A stretch of DNA of 64,000 bases from M3007 sp046329435 (GCA_046329435.1 JAXLUR010000011.1:62001-126000); one strand, 5' to 3'. Shown: positions 54,549 through 63,658, counted from the first letter of the stretch. Translations and numbers: made by a program. Notes: generated by a model not told the origin, from the sequence alone.

Positions 54549-55700
54549 ATGAAAAACAGGTGGATCATCTATTGCACGCTATTATGGCCTGTTTCTATGG
54601 CCGGACAGGACTGGCTTAGAAACGGCGATCTGGAAGACAACAATACCTGCGTGGAGTTTCAGGCAACCTGCGCGCCGGAATACTGGTTCCACCTGCCGAT
54701 GGGTGTGGTGGCGCAAAGCATGAACCCGGCCCCGCCGCACAGCGGGAAAATTGCGGAGCGGCTGTGTTGGGAAAATTTTTTGCACCCGATTGGTTATCGC
54801 ACCTATGTCGTGACGCCCACCGCGTGCCCGCTTGTTGCCGGCGAAAAATATACCCTGAGTCTGTATGTGTATTCCGACAGCAAAACGCCTGTTGAACTGG
54901 GGGTAAGGGCCATGCGCAACTGGCCAAGTGTTTACTACGACAGTCTGCTGACCGATCGGCCGACCCTGTTGTTGACCCCAAAGACCCAATTGTCGGTGGA
55001 TAAAAAGGGCTGGCGGGAAATGCGGGCGAGTTTTGTCGCCAAAGGGGGCGAAAATTTCCTGGTGCTGGGCAATTTCAGCCCCTCGCCCGGGCAACGCTCC
55101 TCCAAAGACCACAATCTCCTTTCTTACCTCATTTACCAGCTCGACGATATCAGCCTGACTGCGCCCGACCCGCCGGAATGCCCGGAACGAGAAGCGCGGC
55201 GGGAGTATTTTTACCACATGGACATCAGGCATACCGACCTCGACTCCGCGATGATCGCGCATTTGCTCGAAGGCGTCAATGCACCGCCCCCGCTTCCCGA
55301 TACCATTGTGGAAGAAACCGTTGTGGCCGCCGCTGACACCATGCCGCAGCGCCTGCCTGAATTCGTCATTTCCGATATCGGTTTTGAATCCGGCTCGTAT
55401 CGATTGAACGACACGGCCGAACCGTTCATGGAGGCTTGCGCTGCGCAAATCCGGGATCGACAGCCGGTGCAGGTCGTGATTACGGGCTACACAGACGACG
55501 AGGGGAGCGATGAATTCAACCGCGAGCTGTCCGAAAAACGCGCCGCTGCCGTCTGTCAATGGCTCACGGGGCGTTTTGCCCTCGACCCGGCCCTTTTCGT
55601 GGTACAGGGTATGGGAGAAAGTGCGCCTGTTGCGTCCAACGACACCGAGGAAGGGCGCCGTGCCAATCGGCGGGTCGAGATCAAATTTCTGTACCACTGA
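54549..55700 (+). CDS. Secreted OmpA-domain protein
   Basis: 383 aa from the ATG at 54549, chosen because it opens a signal peptide (MKNRWIIYCTLLWPVSMAGQ). Residues about 20-215 form a beta-rich jelly-roll-like domain (WLRNGDLEDNNTCVEF ... YQLDDISL), as seen in Bacteroidota surface proteins. The C-terminal 110 residues are an OmpA/MotB peptidoglycan-binding domain (VISDIGFESGSYRLND, VVITGYTDDEGSDEFNRELSEKRA, GRRANRRVEIKF). It is likely anchored to the wall from the outer membrane or periplasm. Its stop overlaps the next start by one base (TGATG), so the two are translationally coupled. Confidence 0.88.
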   Translation: MKNRWIIYCTLLWPVSMAGQDWLRNGDLEDNNTCVEFQATCAPEYWFHLPMGVVAQSMNPAPPHSGKIAERLCWENFLHPIGYRTYVVTPTACPLVAGEKYTLSLYVYSDSKTPVELGVRAMRNWPSVYYDSLLTDRPTLLLTPKTQLSVDKKGWREMRASFVAKGGENFLVLGNFSPSPGQRSSKDHNLLSYLIYQLDDISLTAPDPPECPEREARREYFYHMDIRHTDLDSAMIAHLLEGVNAPPPLPDTIVEETVVAAADTMPQRLPEFVISDIGFESGSYRLNDTAEPFMEACAAQIRDRQPVQVVITGYTDDEGSDEFNRELSEKRAAAVCQWLTGRFALDPALFVVQGMGESAPVASNDTEEGRRANRRVEIKFLYH

Positions 55701-56467
55701 TGCAAAGCGATCATTTTTCCCCGGTGGCGCGCACTTACGATGCGGCATTTACCGAAACGCTGGTCGGGCGGATGCAGCGACAGATTGTGTGGGACGCGCT
55801 CGAGGCATTGCTACAAGACCGTCCCTTGCGCGTTCTGGAGATCAATTGCGGCACGGGAGAAGATGCATGCTGGCTGGCGCGCCGGGGCTGTTGGGTGCTG
55901 GCAACCGACGCTTCCCCTGCAATGGTGGCTGTGGCACAGGAGAAAGCCCGCCAGGAGGGCCTTTCCGTAGAAACGAGGGTGTGTGATTTCTCGAGCCTGG
56001 CGCAGCTGGCCGAGCGGGATTTCGACCTGGTCTTGTCCAATTTCGGCGGTTTGAATTGTATCCCGCCCGACGAGTTGGCGGCCTTGTGGCCCGTTCTGCT
56101 CGATAAATTGCGCCCCGGCGGTCACCTGGTGGCTGTGTTGATGGGGCGTTTTTGCTGGTGGGAAACCCTGTATTTTGTATTAAAAGGTCGATGGCGGCAG
56201 GCGTTTCGCCGCTGGTCGGGCGGGCCGGTGACGGCCTCGCTGGACGGGGTGTCGTCGGTGGAGACGTGGTACGCAAGCGTCGCGTCGCCCGTCGCGCCAA
56301 CCATCGCATCGCCCGTCGGCTTTTGGCTGCCTCCCTCCTATCTCAATGTGTTTTTCGAGCGCCGCCCGCGTTTGTTACAAGTGCTGTACCGGCTGGAAAA
56401 ACGCTGTCGAAGCAGTTGGTGGGTCCGGGGAGCGGATCATTTTTTGATTCGTTGTCGCCAGTTGTAG
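55700..56467 (+). CDS. Class I SAM-dependent methyltransferase
   Basis: 255 aa from the ATG that overlaps the stop of the upstream OmpA gene. Motif I is VLEINCGTGEDACWLARRG, with an acidic ATDASPAMVA at the end of strand 2 and DLVLSNFGGLNCI as motif IV. The N-terminus FSPVARTYDAAF is typical of UbiE/Coq5-like enzymes. Substrate unknown. Position between two radical SAM genes suggests a shared small-molecule or lipid pathway, which is inference only. Confidence 0.9.
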   Translation: MQSDHFSPVARTYDAAFTETLVGRMQRQIVWDALEALLQDRPLRVLEINCGTGEDACWLARRGCWVLATDASPAMVAVAQEKARQEGLSVETRVCDFSSLAQLAERDFDLVLSNFGGLNCIPPDELAALWPVLLDKLRPGGHLVAVLMGRFCWWETLYFVLKGRWRQAFRRWSGGPVTASLDGVSSVETWYASVASPVAPTIASPVGFWLPPSYLNVFFERRPRLLQVLYRLEKRCRSSWWVRGADHFLIRCRQL

Positions 56468-56488
56468 TGCAGACTCGCAAGGCTGGCG

Positions 56489-57742
56489 CTACAGGCGAAA
56501 CACCTCCGCGGTATCTACCACAACCACCGGCTTGCTGTGATCGTCCGGGTAAAATGTGTCGCGCGTCACCCGGTATTCCGGCCGGTTGAAATCGACCTGA
56601 AGGCGGCGCTGGAGCGGCAGGGCATCGAGTTGGCGGAAGGTTGAGGTGTCCACCCTTGCACCTTCGAAGGAAAAATAAACCGGCGAGCGGCCCGGCAGGC
56701 TGAATCCTGTGTTGAGCAGGACAGCCCGTTCAAAATCAAGCGAATCGGCGGCGGCCAGCGGAAACTTGGCGGCATGAAAAAACGCCTCCCGAAACACCAC
56801 CCCCTGCAGCCGGGCGCCTGTAAAATTGGTGTAGGCAAACGAACCGCCGCTGAGGTCGGATGCGCGCAGCGCCGCCCGGTGAAAATTGGCAAAATTGAAA
56901 TTGGCGGGAAAAGGCTGGGCGGGTGTAAACACCACATGGGCGTCGGTCCATTCCGAGCCATCGAAATTGGCATTGCGCAAGTCGGCCCCGCTCAGTGAAA
57001 CCGATTCGAGTTGGGCGTACGACAGGTTGATATTGGCCAGGTAAGCCTTGTCGAGATTGACATTTTGAAGGGTCGAATAGGAAAAGTCGGCCAGTAAAAA
57101 AATCTGGTCGTAAGTATTGCGACTCAGTTTGCTCGCCAGCAGACTAAGCAGGAGCTGACCGCGCTCCGGGCTGCTCATGCGGCTCGTAATCGTATCTCCT
57201 TCGAGGTAGCGATAGGGCTTGAGGGCCTTGCTCAGCGCGACGATACGGCCGATCAGCTGGGGGGTCAGTTCCCGGGTAGCGGGGTTGCGGCGCAGCTCGT
57301 CGTCCATGCGGTCGAGCACATTGTCGAACAGAAAAACCAGCGAGCTGCGGCGTTCGGCTTCCTGCAGGTAGGTTTGTTGCTCGATGCGTTTGTTCTGGAT
57401 GTCGAATTTTTCGTTCTGTTTTTTCAGGTAATAGGTTTGCAAAAGCGCCAGGGTAAGCGGCGCCAGCGCCAGCAGCAAGGTGACCGTCCCGACGCGGGTC
57501 AGGCGTTTCAGGGTGGCGTAGGCCACATCGCGGATGGTTTCGCGATCGACCCGGCGTTCCGAAAGGTCGTCGACGAGGCGGGAAATGCTGTGGTACAGCG
57601 GTTTTCCGGCAAAAGTGCCGGCCACGATCCGGACCAGCCGGTACCGAACGGCCTTCCGGGCGCCGACCAGCGTTTCGAGTTGTTCAACTTTTTCGCGGAG
57701 CCGGCGGTTTTCTTCTTCGAGTTGTTGGGTGTTGTCCTCCAT
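56489..57742 (-). CDS. Pentapeptide-repeat membrane protein with N-terminal coiled coil
   Basis: 417 aa. An N-terminal coiled coil (1-27, QQLEEENRRLREKVEQLETL), a membrane segment (about 87-106, VGTVTLLLALAPLTLALLQTY) and a charged coiled stretch precede a pentapeptide-repeat region (about 215-350: ADFSYSTLQNVNLDKAYLAN, ADLRNANF, AALRASDL, TNFTGARLQG). Such repeats form a right-handed quadrilateral helix used for protein contacts. No partner is known. The layout membrane anchor plus sensor-like helix is also seen in signalling proteins. It has its own promoter and diverges from the gene at 57829. Confidence 0.88.
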   Translation of the reverse strand: MEDNTQQLEEENRRLREKVEQLETLVGARKAVRYRLVRIVAGTFAGKPLYHSISRLVDDLSERRVDRETIRDVAYATLKRLTRVGTVTLLLALAPLTLALLQTYYLKKQNEKFDIQNKRIEQQTYLQEAERRSSLVFLFDNVLDRMDDELRRNPATRELTPQLIGRIVALSKALKPYRYLEGDTITSRMSSPERGQLLLSLLASKLSRNTYDQIFLLADFSYSTLQNVNLDKAYLANINLSYAQLESVSLSGADLRNANFDGSEWTDAHVVFTPAQPFPANFNFANFHRAALRASDLSGGSFAYTNFTGARLQGVVFREAFFHAAKFPLAAADSLDFERAVLLNTGFSLPGRSPVYFSFEGARVDTSTFRQLDALPLQRRLQVDFNRPEYRVTRDTFYPDDHSKPVVVVDTAEVFRL

Positions 57743-57752
57743 GTTGATTGTA

Positions 57753-57784
57753 CAAAATTAGCCTCTTCCATCGGAGTTCGCCAA
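57753..57784 (-). promoter_or_regulatory. Bacteroidota promoter for the pentapeptide-repeat gene
   Basis: Minus strand TTG (57784-57782), 21-bp spacer, TAATTTTG (57760-57753). The box is only 11 bp from the start codon, so the mRNA would be nearly leaderless. Confidence 0.6.
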
Positions 57785-57828
57785 ATCCAAGACTTTGTTC
57801 GGAATTTTGCCTGCTGAAAACAGCCGCC

Positions 57829-58608
57829 ATGGAACACTTGCTTCGCGAATTATTGATGGGCCTGCTGCGCAAGTTCTGGCCTTACAAACGAGATCCGCTT
57901 TATCCGCTGGAAGAAATTCTGGCGGAAAAACCGCGGTTTATGCGCCTGTACCGCATCCAGCTCCTGTTGTTTTTTGTCAATTGGGCGCTGATTGCCTGGG
58001 TACTGGGACAGGTTTTTCGCGTCTTGTATTTCGCCACGCTCCGCTTGCCGGCCGGTACGATTGAGTATGTGCCGCTGAGCAACTGGCAGTTTTATGTCGT
58101 CTCTTTTATCTTCGGCCTTGCCCTTGCAGGCCCTTTGTCGAATGTGTGGATTCGAAGCATGACCGACGAAGACGGCTGGCTGCGGTTCAAACAATTTTCC
58201 GAATGGAAAAACAACATGGACAGTCGCGCGGCCCTTCCCCTGGTCTGGTTCCTGCTGCTCCTTGCCATTGCAGGCTGGTGGGGGATGATTTGTACGCCCC
58301 TGATCCTTACTCAGGAGAAACTCGTGGTGCGCGACAAATGGTGGCCCGTTCATCACGAATACGCTTTCAGCGAAATTGAATCGATCGATCACTACGACGG
58401 CTATATTAACCGTGCGGGCGAGCTGCGCAAACGGGACTATTTTGAAATGGTCGGGCATGACGGCGTGCGGCGCGAATTTGCCGACGCCGACGCCCTCATG
58501 CCGGATGACCTGCTGGCCAGAAGATTAAAAATCATTGACATACTCAAGGAAAAAACAGGACTGCCCATCCGCGAAATGGGCTACGCCACCCCCTTTGCCG
58601 ACGAATAA
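57829..58608 (+). CDS. Uncharacterised membrane protein, 259 aa
   Basis: Three hydrophobic segments are visible (about 43-65 LLLFFVNWALIAWVLG, 84-106 FYVVSFIFGLALAG and 138-160 ALPLVWFLLLLAIAGWWGM), followed by a soluble C-terminal domain of about 95 residues with VVRDKWWPVHHEYAFSEIES and GLPIREMGYATPF. The last part looks PH-like (beta strands and a C-terminal helix), but this is not certain. I do not recognise a family. It is divergent from the pentapeptide gene and lies 29 bp before the second radical SAM gene, so an operon is likely. Confidence 0.78.
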   Translation: MEHLLRELLMGLLRKFWPYKRDPLYPLEEILAEKPRFMRLYRIQLLLFFVNWALIAWVLGQVFRVLYFATLRLPAGTIEYVPLSNWQFYVVSFIFGLALAGPLSNVWIRSMTDEDGWLRFKQFSEWKNNMDSRAALPLVWFLLLLAIAGWWGMICTPLILTQEKLVVRDKWWPVHHEYAFSEIESIDHYDGYINRAGELRKRDYFEMVGHDGVRREFADADALMPDDLLARRLKIIDILKEKTGLPIREMGYATPFADE

Positions 58609-58612
58609 CCAT

Positions 58613-58633
58613 TCATCACTCATCACTCATCAC
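58613..58633 (+). repeat. Three tandem tcatcac heptanucleotides before a radical SAM start
   Basis: Copies at 58613-58619, 58620-58626 and 58627-58633 lie 5 bp after the stop of the membrane-protein gene and 4 bp before the TTG start of the radical SAM gene. Confidence 0.7.
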
Positions 58634-58637
58634 TCCC

Positions 58638-60071
58638 TTGTCCCTCCTCCTCTCCCACGGTTACTTCCTTCACGAAGACCCCCGCGAACGGGTCATCATG
58701 AAGCCCTATCCGCCGCTCGGACTGCTTTACCTGTCGGCCTGGCTCGACCGGCACGGGGTGGAGCATGACGTATTCGACACGACTTTTTCCCGAAAGGACT
58801 TGCTGGAGGCCGCTCTTTTGCAAAAACAGCCTCGTATTCTGGCCCTGTACGTCAACCTGATGACCAAACTCAACATCCTGGCCATCCTGCGTTTCGTGCG
58901 GGAGCAGGCGCCCCTGCGCCACACCCTGATCGTGCTCGGCGGCCCCGACGTGACCCACAATGCGGAGGATTACCTTTCGGCAGGCGCCGACCTGATTGTG
59001 ATCGGCGAAGGCGAACAGACCCTGCTCGACATTGCCCAAACGGTCGCCGCCGCGCCCGAAGGACCGCTCACAGGGACTTTCTTTGCCCATATTCCCGGCC
59101 TGGCCCTGCGACTCGACGAGGGTGCGGTGTTCAAAACACCTGCCCGGGAAAAACTCCGCGACCTCGACGAACTGCCGCAGCCCGCCCGCCATAAAATCGA
59201 CCTGTCGCTTTATCTCGACGCCTGGAAAAAAGCCCACGGGCATTCGGCCATCAGCCTGAGCACGCAGCGCGGCTGCCCGTACACCTGCCGGTGGTGCTCC
59301 ACGGCCGTCTATGGGCAGAGTTACCGGCGGCGCTCCCCGGCAGCCGTGGTGGAAGAAATTGAAGCCTTGCAACAGCAATACGACTTCGATCTGATCTGGT
59401 TTGTGGACGACGTGTTTACCGTGAGCCACAAATGGCTGGCCGAATTTCAGCGCGAACTGGAGCAGCGGGGCGTGCGTATCGCTTTCGAATGCATCACCCG
59501 GGCCGACCGCCTCAATGAAGACGTTGTGGCCCGACTCAAGGCCTGCGGTTGTTTCCGCGTCTGGATCGGGGCCGAAAGCGGCTCTCAGCGCATCATCGAC
59601 GCCATGGACCGCCGGGTGCAGGTCGGGCAGGTGCGCGACATGATCCGTGCAGCGCGACAGGCGGGCATTCAGGCCGGCACCTTCATCATGCTGGGCTACC
59701 CCGGCGAGACGGAAGAAGACATTCGGGAGACGGTCGAACACCTCAAACAGTCTGGTCCCGACCTGTTCACCATCACGGTGGCCTACCCGATCAAGGGAAC
59801 CGGCTTGTACGAAGAAGTGCAGGCCACGGCTTCCGCCGCGCTGCCCTGGGCCGAGCGCACCGACCGCGACCTGGATTTTCAGCGCAGCTACCCCAGGCGG
59901 TACTACGATTTTGCGGTGCGCTGGACGGTCAATGCCGTGCATTGGCACCAAACCCGCGCAACGGGAGGCGCGCTGGGCAGCAAGGGGCTAAAATTTTGGG
60001 TAAAAATGTGGGCGGCCCGGGCCGGCATGTGGTGGTGGCGCCGGCCTTTGTCAAAATTGCCGAACCAATAA
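58638..60071 (+). CDS. B12-binding-domain radical SAM protein (copy 2)
   Basis: 477 aa from a TTG at 58638; no ATG or GTG lies upstream in frame, and the residues after it (LLLSHGYFLHED ... PYPPLGLLYLSAWL) align with the N-terminus of copy 1, which supports this start. The iron-sulfur motif is CPYTCRWC (Cys213, Cys217, Cys220), then STAVYGQSYRRRSPAAVVEEIE. The cobalamin-type N-domain shows LGGPDVTHNAEDYL and GEGEQTLLDIAQ. It is a paralogue of the protein at 52969 with the same architecture. Its 3' end overlaps the convergent polyprenyl synthase gene by 21 bp. Confidence 0.9.
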   Translation: MSLLLSHGYFLHEDPRERVIMKPYPPLGLLYLSAWLDRHGVEHDVFDTTFSRKDLLEAALLQKQPRILALYVNLMTKLNILAILRFVREQAPLRHTLIVLGGPDVTHNAEDYLSAGADLIVIGEGEQTLLDIAQTVAAAPEGPLTGTFFAHIPGLALRLDEGAVFKTPAREKLRDLDELPQPARHKIDLSLYLDAWKKAHGHSAISLSTQRGCPYTCRWCSTAVYGQSYRRRSPAAVVEEIEALQQQYDFDLIWFVDDVFTVSHKWLAEFQRELEQRGVRIAFECITRADRLNEDVVARLKACGCFRVWIGAESGSQRIIDAMDRRVQVGQVRDMIRAARQAGIQAGTFIMLGYPGETEEDIRETVEHLKQSGPDLFTITVAYPIKGTGLYEEVQATASAALPWAERTDRDLDFQRSYPRRYYDFAVRWTVNAVHWHQTRATGGALGSKGLKFWVKMWAARAGMWWWRRPLSKLPNQ

Positions 60072-61025
60072 GTCTTCAACGGCCCCTCGCAACACAGATT
60101 TCCGGCTTTCCTGAACCTGCACTGCATCGAGCTGTCGAAAGGCCTCTTCCCGGAAGCGGGCCTGTTCGGCAGCCACAAGGGCCGGGACGTTGTTGCGGTC
60201 GAAGAGTGCGCGCACGGCTTCCACTTTGCCGGGCGTGTCGGCGCCGGTTTGCATCCAGCGGCGAAGTTCGCTTTGTTCGGCCGGCGCAGCGGTTTCCAGG
60301 GTTTTGAGGACGAGGAAGGTTTTTTTGTTTTGCAAAATATCGCCTCCTACCTGTTTGCCGAATTTGGCAGGGTCGCCGTAAGTGTCGAGCAGGTCGTCCT
60401 GAATTTGAAAGGAAATGCCCGCCAGGCGGCCGAATTCGTACAGATGCCTCGCATTGTCGCCCGATGCGCCTGCTGCCAGGGCGCCCATTTCGAGTGCGCC
60501 GCCGAGCAATACGGCGGTTTTCAGTTCGATCATTCGGACGTATTCGGGCAGGCTCACGTCGTTGCGCGTCTCGAAATTGACATCCATCTGCTGCCCCTCG
60601 CACACCCCGACAGCCACGCGGTTGAACACCTCGACAAGCGCGCGGGCCGTGGCGTCGTCGCCGACGCCCAGCAGATGCCGGTAGGCATAGATCAGCATGA
60701 CATCGCCGGACAGAATGCCCGTGCTGACGTTCCAGCGCGTATGCACGGTGGGGTGCCCGCGCCGGAGCGGGGCGGCATCCATGATGTCGTCGTGCATGAG
60801 GGTAAAGTTGTGAAACAGTTCTACGGCCCAGGCTGCAGGAAGCGCGGCATCCACGTCGTCGCGGAACAATTCGTAAGCCATGAGCAACAAGGCAGGGCGC
60901 AGGCGTTTGCCGCCGAGGGCGAGCAGGTAGTCGCAAGGCTCGTAGAGGCCGTGGGGCGTATCCGGGAAGGGTGAGCCGGCGGCGAAGCGGGTAATTTTGT
61001 CGAGGAGGGAAGACAGCGATGTCAT
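60051..61025 (-). CDS. Polyprenyl (geranylgeranyl/farnesyl-type) diphosphate synthase
   Basis: 324 aa from the Met at 61025. The first Asp-rich motif is DDIMD (Asp79, Asp80, Asp83) and the second DDLLD (Asp210, Asp211, Asp214), with GGKRLRP (38-44) for isopentenyl diphosphate binding. It condenses isopentenyl diphosphate with an allylic diphosphate. Phe72 and Leu76 sit ahead of the first motif (FHNFTLMHDD), consistent with a product of medium length, but length cannot be fixed from sequence alone. It converges on a radical SAM gene and is followed by msrA in the same direction upstream. Confidence 0.95.
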   Translation of the reverse strand: MTSLSSLLDKITRFAAGSPFPDTPHGLYEPCDYLLALGGKRLRPALLLMAYELFRDDVDAALPAAWAVELFHNFTLMHDDIMDAAPLRRGHPTVHTRWNVSTGILSGDVMLIYAYRHLLGVGDDATARALVEVFNRVAVGVCEGQQMDVNFETRNDVSLPEYVRMIELKTAVLLGGALEMGALAAGASGDNARHLYEFGRLAGISFQIQDDLLDTYGDPAKFGKQVGGDILQNKKTFLVLKTLETAAPAEQSELRRWMQTGADTPGKVEAVRALFDRNNVPALVAAEQARFREEAFRQLDAVQVQESRKSVLRGAVEDLLVRQF

Positions 61026-61092
61026 GCGGCAAGAGGTGAAATGCTTTACCCGCAAAGTTTGAGAAATAATGGGAGAGGAAGGTGCAGGCGGA

Positions 61093-61746
61093 TCACCTGG
61101 ATTTTACCAGTTCGGGCACCTGCTCCAGCGTACGTTTTTTGCGGGGCAGCGATTCGCCCTGTACGTACGGATTGTCGGGGTGGTAAAGCACGTAGTTTTG
61201 GTGGTAGTCTTCTGCCGGCCAGAATTTCTGAAAGGGAATGACCTGCACGACGATCGGCGATTTGTACTGGCCTGATTGCGCGAGATCGGTCAGCGCTTTT
61301 TCCGCTTGTTGGCGTTCTGTCTCGTTGCGGTAAAAAATGATCGAACGGTACTGGGAGCCCTGGTCGGGTCCCTGGCCATTGACCTGCGTGGGGTCGATGG
61401 AAGCGAGATAGACCTTGATCAGCGCAGGAAAATCGACCTGCGACGAATCGTAATAAATTTCGATGGATTCGGCATGGCCGGTGGCGCCCGAACTGACCGT
61501 CTCGTAAGTCGGATTGGGTTCGGAACCGCCCGAATAGCCGGAAATTACTTCCTGGATGCCTTTTATGCTTTCAAAAACGCCTTCGACGCACCAAAAACAC
61601 CCTCCGGCAAAAGTGGCGCGGTGATAAGCCGACAAATCGGCCGGTGTTGTGTCTGCCGGTGCGTTTGTGGCGGCCGGTTTGGAAGGAGCAGCCGTGCAAG
61701 CGGCCAGGACGATGGGTAGCAGTACGAGAAAATGGGTTGTTTTCAT
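61093..61746 (-). CDS. msrA: Peptide-methionine (S)-S-oxide reductase, lipoprotein form
   Basis: 217 aa from the Met at 61746. A lipoprotein signal (LVLLPIVLAAC, Cys17) and a low-complexity Ala/Pro/Thr linker precede the MsrA domain with catalytic Cys50 in GGCFWC. GYSGG, GHAE and the QYRS segment are also present. It repairs methionine sulfoxide in periplasmic or surface proteins. The C-terminal Cys residues used for recycling in some MsrA are absent, so the resolving residue would be Cys53 or external thiol. Confidence 0.94.
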   Translation of the reverse strand: MKTTHFLVLLPIVLAACTAAPSKPAATNAPADTTPADLSAYHRATFAGGCFWCVEGVFESIKGIQEVISGYSGGSEPNPTYETVSSGATGHAESIEIYYDSSQVDFPALIKVYLASIDPTQVNGQGPDQGSQYRSIIFYRNETERQQAEKALTDLAQSGQYKSPIVVQVIPFQKFWPAEDYHQNYVLYHPDNPYVQGESLPRKKRTLEQVPELVKSR

Positions 61747-61821
61747 GTCAAAGTTTGTAATGCCGGCCATCGAGGCCGGCGGCATGGCAAATCCTTCACA
61801 AAACCCGCGAGGCGGGGAAAA

Positions 61822-61862
61822 GTTGCTGCCGCACCAACCCGCAAGGTTGGTGCGGCAGCAAC
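61822..61862 (-). terminator. Perfect 18-bp stem-loop between the GH13 and msrA genes
   Basis: gttgctgccgcaccaacc (61822-61839) and ggttggtgcggcagcaac (61845-61862) around a 5-base loop, with TTTT following on the minus strand. It lies 36 bp past the stop of the GH13 gene and 75 bp before msrA, so it probably terminates the former. Confidence 0.7.
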
Positions 61863-61898
61863 GCTATAGTGGTCAAAGGCGCCTGTCGCGGGCTGGCG

Positions 61899-63653
61899 CT
61901 ACAGCGAATACACGGCGGCTTCGTAAGGCCGCAAATCCAGTGATCGTGTCGCTTCGCCCGGATAGTTGCCGAGGAGTAAGGCTGCTTTCGATAGGTCGAT
62001 GCCTTCGAGGTGCGCTGTTGCCGGCCGGTCTTTGAAATTGAGCAAAACGAGGATTTTCTGGCCGTTCAGTTCACGGGTGTAGGCATACACGTCGGGGTTG
62101 TTGCGGTCGAGCAAGGTGTATTTTCCATAGACCAGCGCCGGCGTTTTTTTGCGCAGCTGGACGATGTTGCGGAAATAGTGGAGGGTGGAATTGGGGTCTT
62201 TTTCGGCTTCCGCGACGTTGACCGAAGTGTAGTTGGGATTGACCGCCAGCCAGGGCGTGCCGCTCGTGAAGCCGGCATTGGGCGAGGCGTCCCACTGGAA
62301 GGGCGTTCGGCCATTGTCGCGCGCCGATATTTTTTGGGCTTCGAGGAAGGCCTGCAAGTCGCCGCCTTTTTCACGGGTTTGCTGGTACATATTGATCGAC
62401 TCGATATCGCGGTAGTCTTCGATGCGGTCGAATTTGATGTTGTTCATGCCCAGTTCATCGCCGAAATAGTAATAGGGCGTAGCGCGCATGGTCATGAGGA
62501 AAGTCGTGAGCATTTTGGACGAGCGCTCGCGAAATTCCGGGCTGTCGTTGCCCCAGCGCGTCACCATCCGCGGCTGGTCGTGGTTGCCGAGGTAGATCGT
62601 TCCCCAGCCTTTTTCGGCAAACACGCTGTCCCAGCGCGAATAAATGTCCTTGAAACCCGGCAGTGCATACCCGTTCGGGTCTGGTGTTTTGAATTTGCCG
62701 GGTACGTAGCCGTAGTTGACGCCGTCGAAGTGGTACAGCATATTGAGTTCCTGCCGGTCCGGATCGACGAAGTCGTGGGCTGTTTCGGGTGTGATGCCTA
62801 TGCCTTCCGCCACGGTCATGATATCGTAATTGCGCAGCACCTGTTCATTCATTTCTTTCAGGTAATCGTGCACGTGTGGGCCTTCGGCATAATAGCGGAC
62901 GAAATCGCCGTGGTATTCGGCCGGCAGTTCGGGGAAGCTGGTGTCTTTGGAAATAAAGGGGATGACGTCCATCCGAAAGCCATCGACCCCTTTTTTAAAC
63001 CAGAAATCCATCATGTGATAGACTTCCATTCGGACTTTCGGGTTTTCCCAGTTGAGATCGGGCTGTTTTTCGGAGAAATAGTGCAGGTACCAGGCGTTGG
63101 TTGCGGGGTCCAGTTTCCAGGCATTGTTGTTGATGTCGAAAAAGCTGAACCGTTTGGCCGGCTTGCCTTTTTCGGCAGGCCACCAGTGGAAGTAATCGCG
63201 ATAGGGATTCTCGCGCGAGGAGCGCGATTGTTTGAACCAGGCGTGTTCGCTGCTGCAATGATTGACCACCAGGTCGAGCACCAGTTTGAGGCCGCGGGCG
63301 TGCATCTGTTTGACCAGCTCGTCGAAGTCGGCCATGGTGCCGAATTCTTTCATAATTTCCTGGTAATCACTGATATCGTAGCCGTTGTCGTCGTTTGGGG
63401 AGGCGAAGATCGGGTTGAGCCAGACGACATCTACGCCGAGGCTTTTGACATAATCGAGGCGGGAGATCAGGCCTTTCAGGTCGCCCACGCCGTCGCCGTT
63501 GCTGTCCTGAAAGCTGCGCGGGTAGATTTGATACACCACGGCTTCTTTCCACCACTTTTGGTCGGGGATAGCCGGGGCGTTTTCCCTGGGGGCAGGCGAC
63601 TGGCAGGCGAGCATCATGAGCATAACGAGGAGAACGGGTAAGCTGGATTTCAT
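61899..63653 (-). CDS. GH13 alpha-glucosidase/oligo-1,6-glucosidase-like lipoprotein
   Basis: 584 aa with a lipoprotein signal (MLMMLAC, Cys17). The (beta/alpha)8 barrel carries the GH13 regions: DLVVNH (127-132), GFRMDV with nucleophile Asp229, VAEG with acid Glu283, and GNHDQPR with Asp359. YQIYPRSFQDSNGDGVGDLKG and the QPDLNWENP segment are typical of the alpha-glucosidase/oligo-1,6-glucosidase group (GH13_17/23/31-like). It should cleave alpha-glucosidic bonds of oligosaccharides outside the cytoplasm. No SusC/SusD pair is visible in the window. The upstream gene ends 5 bp before this start. Confidence 0.93.
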   Translation of the reverse strand: MKSSLPVLLVMLMMLACQSPAPRENAPAIPDQKWWKEAVVYQIYPRSFQDSNGDGVGDLKGLISRLDYVKSLGVDVVWLNPIFASPNDDNGYDISDYQEIMKEFGTMADFDELVKQMHARGLKLVLDLVVNHCSSEHAWFKQSRSSRENPYRDYFHWWPAEKGKPAKRFSFFDINNNAWKLDPATNAWYLHYFSEKQPDLNWENPKVRMEVYHMMDFWFKKGVDGFRMDVIPFISKDTSFPELPAEYHGDFVRYYAEGPHVHDYLKEMNEQVLRNYDIMTVAEGIGITPETAHDFVDPDRQELNMLYHFDGVNYGYVPGKFKTPDPNGYALPGFKDIYSRWDSVFAEKGWGTIYLGNHDQPRMVTRWGNDSPEFRERSSKMLTTFLMTMRATPYYYFGDELGMNNIKFDRIEDYRDIESINMYQQTREKGGDLQAFLEAQKISARDNGRTPFQWDASPNAGFTSGTPWLAVNPNYTSVNVAEAEKDPNSTLHYFRNIVQLRKKTPALVYGKYTLLDRNNPDVYAYTRELNGQKILVLLNFKDRPATAHLEGIDLSKAALLLGNYPGEATRSLDLRPYEAAVYSL

Positions 63654-63658
63654 GATTT

